Shown: positions 12,801-24,800 of the stretch, in pieces
Numbering within the stretch: position 1 is the stretch's first letter
Layout: the number at the start of each line of letters is the position of its first letter
Source of the DNA: Saccharina japonica
Taxonomy: Eukaryota > Sar > Phaeophyceae > Laminariales > Laminariaceae
Length of the DNA: 64,000 nucleotides
Assembly (NCBI GenBank): GCA_008828725.1
Contig: MEHQ01002149.1
Location: 2,702 to 66,701, forward strand
Direction: 5' to 3'
Translations under genes and position numbers: made by a program
The notes under the pieces: model-generated
What the model was told of the DNA's origin: nothing
Databases searched by the model: none
Seen by the model: only the letters and a program-made list of their open reading frames with translations

Positions 12801-15800
12801 TGACCCCTTGACTGACCGCCCGCTAAACTAAAGGTAGTATAATAGGGTCAAATGAGGCCTTGACGCGTCCAAAAATACCGGTAGACCGCGGTTTGACCGC
12901 ATGACTGACCGCCCACTACACTGAATCTAATACGAGGGACCATCATTAAATAGGACCAAATATTGTTAGTAAAAATACGGAAATATACAGGTTCTTGGGT
13001 GTACCGTTTTTTTTTTCTTCCATCCAATTTATGATCTTCGCACTTTTTTTTCTCTCTCCCTCTTAGCCGTAACCCAGACCCGGGGTCACTAAGTAGGCTC
13101 TTCTCCCCCCTCCCCACTACAGGTACACGTGCCTTGCCTTTTTATCGCGCGATGAAATTTCAGCACTTTCTTCCCTCGTCGACCCTCGTCAAATGTTGCC
13201 TACCCCCGCTATAATAGGCGCTCTCGACAGTTTTAGTGCCATTTGATGAACAAAAAAAAAACATGTATCATAGGGAGACTCGAACCCCTGACTTCAACCT
13301 TACCATTCTTCGGGGTAAACTGCTAGACAACCGGGGCGACCGGGAGGTCCTATTTACAACGTTGGACTTGCGCCATTCAAAGGCGCCCACCACTACCAAT
13401 AGTGCTCTTCAGTCCTAAAAGGGTGGACAGTCCATCCTCCCTCGCAGCTCTCAACCTTTCCCTATAGGTTCCCTCCCACTCCCAGTAAGCTCTGAACTAC
13501 CAATACCACCGCTGCCCTCGTTAGCGATGACACATACTTCGCATTCCAGTATATATGGTACGTACGAGCGCTCGCGCTGTCGAGCACGGTATAAAAACAG
13601 TAAGACGGCAATTGACGACGCTTACTGATCAAAGGACCCTACTGACCAAACATACTGTGAATACTACCGTGAATACTACCGGGTATTACGCGCGAAGGAG
13701 GGGAGAGGACCGACGCTACGCACAAGTTTTCCAATTTCACGATGGCGTTCGACACGAGGGGTATAATATCGAGACGAAACAAAGAAGGGGGGCCGCGGGG
13801 GGGAGGGGGCGCCGGAGGTCCAACTGAAATAATAGCTCGATCCCGGTATAATTTTTAGGAGTTGCTCGCGAGCACGAGTGTGAACAACGGTACTACATAT
13901 GTGTCGTAGAGTGCTGCTTACCAGCGAGATACGTAGCGATAACTTGAACATATTTATTTTCCCTTTGGGGCTAGACAGACTTAAGGGGACTAAAATGTCC
14001 AAAACAACCAAAACATATATGACAAAAATAGATATTTTTTTCCAGCATTCGCTACGAACACGAAGCAAGCAGCCCGGCATGCTACATACGTACCAGGTAT
14101 AGGGCAAGGGGCGTCTCCCGAGCGGAAGCGCCAAGGGAGCATGGGCGGCACGCGCGCGGCATAAGTGTACTCGTACCGCTGTCTTGTATACGAGTGAGTA
14201 CGCACATTTCCTATGTAGCCCTTTGACACTACCGGACTCGTCATGGTTTTGTTTTTGTTTTTGTTTATCCTTCGGCGGATTGGTAAAAATACAGCTTAAG
14301 CTCACCACATTAGTCTTCGGTTGCTTTACACGGGTTCCAATACCTGAATTACAGTAGAGGCTTAACCCCTGAAGGAACTGCAACATTTAAAAAAAGGGAA
14401 TATACTACTTAGAAATACGTAGTGTAGGATACCTTTTTTCGGTAGTGTAGCTGGAGTTATTAAAATAGGTGTCATTCTTCCAAATACTATCCTGGTATAT
14501 CTACCAGGTATACAGTACAGTAGTACAAGCTCATGATACGGCGCAAGCTTTCAAATTCAACGACTAGTGCTCGCTGTCTGCCCTTTGTCTTGTCCTTTTC
14601 ACAAATTCGTGCGGAGAGTAACATTGACCCCTTAGCTCGCTTCGCTTCGCTTCGCTTCGCTTCGCTTCGCTTCGCTTCGCTTCGCTTCGCTTCGCTTCGC
14701 TGTCTGCTCTGCGTTCTTGCATGTTTTGAGTGGCGAGTATACACTTATCCCCCCTGCAAAATTGCGCACCTACGTGGAACTAAGAATAGGAAACATAAAT
14801 CAGGACTGTTCACGGTCATGACCCGCTAAGAGCCAAAAAAAAAATCCCGCGGTTATGTAGCCCATGAGAGCTTGCATAACGTTGTGCTCATACACCCGCA
14901 TTTTTGGGAGATTCGTAACTTTAGGGACGGTTTTTTGCGCCACTGAAGAGTAAAAAAGGTTAAGGGCTATGTCTTCCGGTACAAAAAACAAAACAAAACA
15001 AAACACAGCATGTTGAACGTCACCGAGATACGGTAGTAACCGTAAGCAATTGGTCTCCCAAAGAGCCAAACAGAGTCCTTGAGCGTATGTACAACAAGCG
15101 GCAGTACCCGGCAGTATGATACGTACCGAAAACCTAACGCAAAGTTCAACAACCAAAGAGCCTAACAAGAGTCCTTGGTCCTTGAGCATACAACAGCAGC
15201 AGCATCGGCCAGCATGATACGTACACACCGACAAATCTAACGCAACATTCAACAGCCACACTTTTCATCATCGTTGGGGGAATGCGTGACAAACGTTTTA
15301 CTGAACCGTCCTTCAACTATTCACGTGGTTGGGTTTTATCAGGTTCTCACATATTACCCACTAACTTGTGTCCGGAAATGTAAGTAACGTTTGGATGTTC
15401 ACATTAATGATCAAACGGTCCATACATTGCCGGACACTTTTGTAGGTCGGACGAACTTGACATTTTCCAAGAGTCACCTGTTTAAAGTAAACACAGACAC
15501 GCACTTGACATTTCAAGAAGCCACCTGGCGCGACTAGTCCTGCACTTCAAGCAAGTGCTCGCTCGTACACCCGATTTGATACTGCAGCTGTTGCGAGCTT
15601 TACACTGGTGCTGTACATATCATATGTAAAATGACGTTCGTGCAACTTTCGAACGGCCAAGAAACGAATCACATCCGCCATCTACGTATACATGTACCTG
15701 GTACCACTCTGTTCCCAAATATAAGCACCGTTATTATTGAATATTAACTTATAAAGGAGCTTATATTTCGGGACAAATCGGTATGACATAACACAGGTAA

Positions 15801-18800
15801 CGATTTCACTGGTCACGATAAAAAAAAATAACGCGTCGGACAGACCACGATCTACAAGCAGTAGATCATCTATATGTACCAGTAGATCCTAACGTACCGT
15901 GATGAGATGTTGCGCCAAGATCTGCACCCATAATACACATCCAACCCAAAAAACAAGTCCTAGATTTGTCTCACGAGATTATGCAGGTTACACCGCTCCC
16001 ACCCGGCAACATGAGCTAGACAATACAGATCAGGAATCAACCTGCCCTGAAAAATCTAGACCATGAACTGGGAATCGATCATTTGCGCGGCGTGCGGAAA
16101 AAGTACAAAATGAGGCGTTTTGAGTGGCGCCAGGGCGATTGATTACCCGCGTGCCAGCAAGGCCAAAAAATCTAACAATGACGGAATCTTTACAACATAA
16201 TATCCATAGGTACAACCATCAAAAGTACAAGGTGCAACTACTATGTATCATATATATATATATATATACAACACCCAATACTCCTATCTCTTTGCAATTA
16301 AAACAGGCGCGGTACTGGTTGGCATCCCTTTTCAATACAGCAGTCAAAACACGAGGCAACGCTACGACGCTATCAGTAGACTACCGCACCTATTACGCTA
16401 TCAGTAGACTACCGCACCTATTACGCTATCAGTAGACTACCGCACCTATTACGCTATCAGTAGACTACCGCACCTACTATTTGTAAGTAGTTGCTATGCC
16501 ATTGTCAGTCGTCGCGTTGACACGCTCATAATGCTGTCCTAGATGCAAGCACTGTACACAAAACCTGGTACACAATACTGCCGCCTGTAACCTGTAACGG
16601 ATAGTGTCATCCTCGGTACAATTAGTTCAACCATGGACTAATAGTAATAACACTGCCACGTCTACAAAAAAGCAACCATTCTGATTGGTTCAACGAGATC
16701 CACGGGTAAACGTCTCGAGAACGAGAAGGCCTCCGAGAAAAAGAAACACAAAGCAGTACCACGAGGTACGAGCAGTTATCGGAACTCTATTTTCACACGC
16801 GCGCATTATTACAGCAACAAAAAAAAAACTAAAAAGTACACCCACGATCCACGATGGCGACAACACATAGCCTGCTGACATGCTCCTATGTATATATCGG
16901 GTTGTACAGTATGAACAACTCCTTCGGGACCCCGGGATATCGGCCAAAACAATAATAACCTTGGTGTTACCAGCCGTGTACGAGCAGCAGCGTGATCGTC
17001 TATGATAGCAGTACGGGTATATACAGTAGTAGGATCATGTTGCTTGCGCCCGTGCGGTATCGCACGACTCCTTGCATTGTATGTAACTCGGGGATACCAA
17101 CTTGTACGATCGTATCCCCTAAACACGCAGCAGCAGTAGGCGCTGCTGTAAAAAATCAATGTTTATCGTCATTTTTCCTCTGCTGAACACCCAAGACGGG
17201 GTACGTACAATAACCCATGTGGGGCTTCGCTTCAAAGGCGAAAAACAATGCATACCTCGGATAGACAGATCATTGTCAGCTCCCACTTGATGATCTAGAT
17301 CTTTCAGGGCAGATGACATGTATGATCTGTACGATCTGTGTGATCTAGCTCATGATGCCGGGTGGGAGTCAAATAGGTCTGGATGATCTACATCAGTAGA
17401 CAAGTTTCCTGGGTTGGATCTGCACTACTTCGTATATATCTGAATATACAGTGTAATCCTGCTCAGCACCTCAGAACGGCGGGTGGGGATCTATAGATGA
17501 TCTATCTGTAGATGATCATCCGTCTGACGTGCGAATTTCGAAAAAAAAAAACTCACGGGGACTAAAATACATGACACCTGTCAGACCAAGTAGCCCGGGG
17601 CCGTTGGGGCATATGGAGTGAACCCGAGCCTTTCCGACAACACGCACACGACATGCTACTACCACAGCTGTATAGTCGTGCGTGCTGCTGCGCAGCCCCC
17701 CGCCATTACAGGGGGGGGGGGGTACTCATGTTGTGCACGGCCGTAGTCATATGACCATAGACCCTCGCATCCCTACAATGCCGGGACGGAGCGCGCTGGG
17801 TTTTCACCAACCAGGCAGACATTGCTTGCACCAAGCGCGAAACGCCGTGAGGTATTGGGCGAGTCGCATGGAGGGTGAGCTGCATCCTGCTAAGAACCGC
17901 CTCTGAGGCGGACTTGCATATGGACGACAGCTTCAATGAGTTAATTTAATTTCTGGTGTGGCCACTTCCGGAGACAGCAATGGGTTTTACTATGTAACTG
18001 CCTCGCGGACGCCTTACCATATTAACACTGCGTGAAACGACCATTCCCCTTGTGCGGAACAAAGGTTCTCCACCCCGCACAAATGATCTACTCGACCGCC
18101 AGCTTTGGTGACCGCCAAAAAAAAATAACAAAAAAAAACGGCACCCTGGTTGTCTAGCTCACGCAGCGAGTGGCGTGTTTTACAGCGTCGTTGCCAACCG
18201 ACGCCAACCCAACCTATAAATATAATATATTTATAGGGGCCGATTTATAGGGGGGGGGCATAAACACAAAAAAAAACAGGTACGTATTCCCTTATGTTTT
18301 GACACCATACTTGGTCTTGACTGTTACGGGGGACCATAGTAAATAGGACCAAATATTGTTAGTACAAATAGTTTAATATATAGTTTTTTGTGTGTACCGT
18401 AGGTCCTATTTACTAGCATTTACTATGCACCCCCGTAATACCACTGTCTACTACTATTTTCTTGTATGCTGCCCCCGTCATACGACGTAGACAAAATTGC
18501 TGAGACCTACGTAGCCAAACACCCAGCGGATTTTTGGTCGCAACACCTGGGTTCGAAAAGGTCACCCCCGGCCAAGAATGTAATCCCCGTAAGGACTCTG
18601 ATATCAACACCACATGCGGATTATGTTCCCGGGCAAGGCAGGGTGATACATAGTAGGCCCTTGGGTAATTCAGAGGGAAAAGGTGTCGAAGAATGTGGCC
18701 TTGCTTACGGCACCAGTCAGACAAAGAACCAACCTTAGGGTTGGGGCTAGGCTGCTGGGGCAGGAGTCTGAAGAGCAGCGCAACGAGAGATGCAAACCAG

Positions 18801-21800
18801 CGTACCAGTGTGTATATACATACCATACGATACGCGTGAACCACGATGATACTTGCTTGTATTATGTGCTTCACGCTCTTCCTATTATACATATACGCGT
18901 GTAAGATTATTGATAACAAAGCTCTTACTCGAGTTTTAGATCGATATACTGCTGTGGTCAAGTCAAAAGGGTTCATACATATCCCGTACGGCTCTGACCG
19001 GAAATATAATGCCCGTCAAGACTCTGATGTGTTACAACATACGGGGACTATATTCCCAGCCGCAATGATACAAAAAAATGAAAATAAAATAACACGTACC
19101 CCTGGTGCTGGTGTGTATGGTCGGTGTAAAAGGCGGTACCGGGGGCCATCAATTACAGCAGTATCAGGCACAAGAGTGCCTGGTATCAATCATGAATGTG
19201 TAATGCGTGACCCTAATCGAGTATTACTGGTGAAAATTCTCGTGTCTACACTGCGAGTACTCAGAGGACCGGATTGAAAACCTCGTGTTACTAGAGAATA
19301 GGAGTCTTTCGCTGCAACGGGAGACAGTACCAACTGCAGGATAAATACATACCAACTTTTTTTTTTTGACAAAACCATTTCGCAAGTGACAACCAACAAC
19401 GAACGACAACCCCGCACGCCAGACGCCCAAAGTGGCCGCTGGTTCCGTCACTCAAGTACGCCGTACGAGTACCTCATTCTGCCTTCGTACCGGGTATCCT
19501 TCCTCGTACGTATTAACTATTAACCCCTTTGGTACATGAGCGGGAAACCGTGTAAAAAAAAACGTGGTGATACTGATGTAGAAGCAGCATCGGTCACGCG
19601 ACGCAGGACGGGCTGATGAGGTAGGTTAGGGCTTGTGTCCCAAAGCGCAACGTGATATGTAAGTACAGCAATGACCCCTCTGAACATTGTCGGTACGCGC
19701 CAGCAAACAATACCGGCACTACTCCCCGCACAGTATGTACCACACCGGTGAATCTCATCTGTACCATACCACACCGGTGAATTTAATCTGTGCCAAGCGA
19801 TTCCACAGGCACCACGTATAAGGCGGGGGTAGCCGACACTACTCAACCGGTACTATAGAGAGACCACTACCACGGAACGACTACGTGCGCAGCACTGACG
19901 ACACAGTGCACTGCTGCACGCCCCGCCCCGCCCTTCCTAGATGATCGATCAGATTTCTCGTTTTTTAGGCCGCTCGCTATACGCACCGTAAAAAAAAAAA
20001 ACACGTAATACTAACACCCCCCTTCCTTCTCGGGAGGAACTTCCTACAAGAAGACGATTTTTCAAAATCAAATCAAGGAGGGGGCCTTCGTACACAAAGA
20101 AAACCGTGGCTTTTGGAAAGGGTCTCGTCGAGACCATTCGATAGACGCAGCATCGCTGGGCGTGTGCCCCCCGAGACCATTCGATAGACGCAGCATCGCT
20201 GGGCGTGTGCCCCCGCCCGCCGTACCCTCCCCTCCCGGTTGTTGAGGTGATTCGGCTTGGAAGCTCGCCCGATCGGGGCGGGGGGGGGGCGCTATCTTGC
20301 GTGTTACTATACCGTATACGGTAGGTGGGGTCCAAAACAGGTTATGATAGATAAGAGCTGTGGGATTGCCACCACTTGAGTACTAGATGTTCTGATGCAA
20401 CGAGGGTACCGGAGATAAGAGTTGGCGGGATTGCCACCACCGAGAGTACTATAATAGATGCTTTTGATGTATAACAAGATTGTACCAGTACACCAGATAG
20501 ATGGGAACTGCATGGCTGGGTGGAAAGAAAGAACGGTTTATTAGCCAAAACCCTTTAGGGGGGGTTCAAAGGGGGGGGGCAAAAACTGACGACACAACGC
20601 GACGATGGCAGCGACGGCCACTGCAGAGAGGGGGGGGGAGGGGGGCAGCCGCGCGCGATACAGATGCGTCCAGTATTACAAACCACACATTGCAAGGAAG
20701 CCGTGCGTACGTACGCGACAGGCGCAACATGATCCTACCCGAACTACCGAGGGCTCGCGCTGCTCGTTAGACGGCCGATCAACACCAAAAGTTATCGATG
20801 GTGTGGTCGCTATCTCGGGGTCCCGAAGGAGTTATATAAATAACTCACACACATATATATTATATTTATACACGCTAAACTCGTGGACTCGTATACTTTT
20901 TCTTCTTTTTTTGGTTTGCCTGGTTTGTAATGATCAACGCAACCACATAAAGGTAACTATGGCAAGTAATTGTTCTATTTTAAGGCGACTTTTTTTTCTA
21001 AAGAGCTCTACGTATGTAGCCTAGACCTGCATTTACTACTGTACGCACGTATGGCGCGTGCTGTTCAGCTCACATGCAACATGCAGCAGTAGGTTACACC
21101 TCCATACCGGTACACATGTACCGATAACGTACATATTTACTATATATAATACCAGGTAGCAGGCAACACACCGGTATGTAGTCTGTACGTATTCACACAT
21201 AACGTCTACCTGTATTTCCAAAAAAACGGTCACCAGTGTATTACCAGGTATGTTGTATAAATACCATCAAGCATGGAGCTTTTTGGTACTCAGACTGATA
21301 CTCAAACGGTCTTCGCCCGGACGAATAGGAGCCTTGGTACTGTACGGACGGCGGACGGTAGGTATATATAATATATATAATATATAGCAGCAGCAATAGT
21401 AGTCTACTCGCACCATAATTGTAGTACCGCACTGTTCAGAAACGTATAATACCAGGTATACTTTATCAAATATTTTACTCTATTTACAAGTAATTTGTCA
21501 TCAAAACAGGAGTGCGGTTCTAAATGGGTTTCAAGTCGTTCCGTCCGCGATATATTTCTGTCTTTTTCGCATATTCTACTTCGTGACTTGCCGCCACGAG
21601 CATTGTACCAGGTACCTCGTAGTCTACACCAAGTATCGTGTGAATCTGTACCTGGTACAAGTGATAGTGGCACGTACATACTCGTTTATAGCATCATGTT
21701 GTTTCTCTCCGAGAGCATGGGTAAGATAAGAGAGAAAACAAAAACTGCGGAGGAACGGGGGTTGCTGTGGATTTCGACAGGTTTACCAGGTTATCACTTA

Positions 21801-24800
21801 AAAAAAACGAGAGAAAAAAAAAACGGTTTCATGCGAAGGTACTGTAGCAGTATTCTATGTGCGTAGTTTACATACCCTTGGTGCGTACTACGAGCATATA
21901 TACGTACGTAGCAGAACGCAGAGCATCATGGGGAAGAGAACAGGGAACCGATACTATTAGTAACGCATGTTTTGGTCCATCACTTTCCGTACAGACCTGG
22001 CATGACGTGCGTACTGCCGGCAGCTGACTGCCGAACGTAGCGCGCAGCAGGCCGCCTTTACTCCGAACTCGGAACTCCGACTTCCGAGTACAGCTGTAGT
22101 ACGTACTGCTACCATTGCTACTGCTGCTCATCTTCTCATCTGCTTTGGTGCTCGCTCATCTGTTCATCCTGCTTGCCTGCCGGTGTGTGCGTGGCCATAT
22201 TCAACTGCACGAAACCAGGCCGTAATCAAAACCATCTCTGACAGACCAAAAACTATGGTACCTGGTACTCGTACATATTATACGTATGCACATATGCACA
22301 TATAATATCTAAGAGTATACCAGGTACAGTAGGGGGGCCTATATAAGGCGGTCTGAATAAGGCGGTCGTTCGAGATAAGGCGGTCAAAATCGGCTTGACA
22401 CGACAGAAGATGCGAATAGGGCGGCTACCGCCTTATATAGCAACGGACCCTATATAAGGCGGTAGCCGCCTATTCAGGGCGCCTACCGCCTTATTCAGAG
22501 CGGCTACAGCCCTATCCACGGCCCACTTTCGCCTCCATTCTCTGGAGAGCGCAGCGGAGGCGTGCGGCAATGGCGATGCCTCCTTCTATCTGCAGAAGGC
22601 CAGGATGTCGTTCATCAAAGCGCATGCCTCTAAGCCAGTGCAGCAGGCAGACATGAGGCAATTTTGTGAGCCTCAACAAGGTCAAGGGGGGGGGCACAGC
22701 GGAGCACTGTAGTGCAGTACAGTAGTCAGTACAGTAGTACGGTGCCGTAGAATAGGTTGGAGCTCTGTTGTGAATGTGTAGCAAAGCAAAGAGTCCTCTC
22801 CGTACAACAGTACGGCAGTATGTATCTTCTCTGGGTGGAGTGTGTCTTCGGCGGGCTCTGTCGCCCGCAGCTCAATTAATATTATACTTCTCAACATGCA
22901 AAGTGCACCCGTCTGATCTACTGTGCATTGGTGTGTACAGTATTTGACACCACACATATTTACTGGGTTCAGCACTGGTACTGCTGCAACGCTGTACCTT
23001 CCTTCTCCGAGCACACGTATGATATCCCTCTTCGTGAGGCCCTCTGGGTCATCTTCTGGGTCAGAGGCGCTCTGTGCTGTACATTAAAAGGCTGTATGCA
23101 CTCAATAGTGCGGTTACCGCCTTATTGGGATATCACCAAAAGCCCAATAGGGCGGTCAACCGCCCTATCTCCAATAGGGCGGTCTTTCGAGATAAGGCGG
23201 TCAAAAAGCTCGGTACACTATACCGCCTTATATAGGCCCCCCCACTGTATATACACATATATACTACCTGGCACACTGCTGTACGCTGACCCGTGCGTCT
23301 GTTCCCAGGTGGGAATACTGTTCTAATAATAGTGCCATTGCACGGGCAAGGAATTCAATTCATACAACTATTGCATATTGTCATCAACCAACGCGCAATC
23401 TTAGTCTTCAATATGTACCGTCTCCGGCTGTACCATACCAAGGTGCAGGTAGGTATAGAGCAGAAACGAAGTACAGCAGCAGCAGCAGCAGGAGCAGTAC
23501 CTCTACAAATATGATACGTCTGAAGCACAATGTTTCAACCATGAAAGAAGACGAAAACATATTAACCCAAAAAACAAAATACTCGTACTAATAATCGGAA
23601 TTATTTCCCATTGTCATTACATTTCCACCAACCAAAGTAAATATGCAATATCCCACAACCATGAGTATGTATATCCTATATACCCATGGGTGAAAACGTT
23701 AGACCTTTCGATCCTCGCAAGAGGCCAGATATCTTCAATCAACAGTCAAAAACGCGATCTACATCACCAACAAACAATCTGTCCCAAACTCAACCGCCAT
23801 ATTCTGCGCTAAAAAACCCTCTCAACCATGGATGGACGTTATCAGAGTGTACTACTCTATACTCTACTGCTGCTGCTGCTGCATCGATATCTTTATGTGA
23901 CCCTGTTAACAACTATTAATAGGCGTGAAACGACGAGAGCAGCAATCAATTCACCACTCAATCCAATCATTCATCGTTTACCCCAACACTCAAAAAAATC
24001 TCAAATCTACAAATATCGTGTTTATGCAATTAATAAGATTAATATAGTACGTAACGGAAAAATGAAACTAACTTTATCCACGTCCGAGTCGACATGCAAT
24101 CCTGTGGTGAACATTTAGCCACAGCTTCAAAAACAAAAAAAAGACACCTCAAAACCACTACTGTACATACATACAACTGCCGTGTACAACCTGCTTGGTA
24201 TATACGAGTTCGTTGACAATTTTCACGGAACATAATTTCGCGCGACTTTTTTTCGGAGCCGACAAAAGGCGGGACGGGCTTGCAAAACAAAAAATCTGTA
24301 GGTCGTCCATTACACCCTGATTTACGTAAGCGTTTCCTTCTCTTTTTGTTGAGGCCTTTTGGATGGAAACCCTCGGTTTTGATGAACCAGGTCCGAGTGG
24401 TGGAATTAGGGTGAAATGGCGGACCTTGTCGGCGGCAAAATATATACACCAGGGTCAATTTGGCGGGATTCAGGTCCGAGTGGAATCACGGTGTCAACCG
24501 GGATCAGGCCTAAACCTGCACAGTGTTGCTTCGCAGGCTCTACCTGCAAGAAGGTTCCTTCTCTTTTTTCGGGTTTTGCCAACCTTTCTCGTGGCCGCAT
24601 GCATGCATGCATGCATGGATACATGAGCATTCCCATAATTTTATGGATTGTTCGGGCGAAATTCCGTCCACCCATTCCCATCGACACCGCTGTTTTTGTT
24701 TTTGCCTGCCCCACCTGTAGAAACTTACGCTGTTTATTTTTATGTTATTCTATCACAGGCTGGTCTACACAGGAGGGGCGGCAGAAACCACCAATTTATT

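Noticed and set aside
13676-14386. 236-codon minus-strand frame
   Set aside because: No recognisable domain; crosses microsatellite-like and repeat sequence in the giant intron.
18413-18976. 187-codon minus-strand frame
   Set aside because: Begins inside an inverted-repeat element and shows no domain.
22512-23014. Short open frames in the core of the 921-bp TIR element
   Set aside because: Considered as transposase remnants, but no catalytic motif or family resemblance could be seen.
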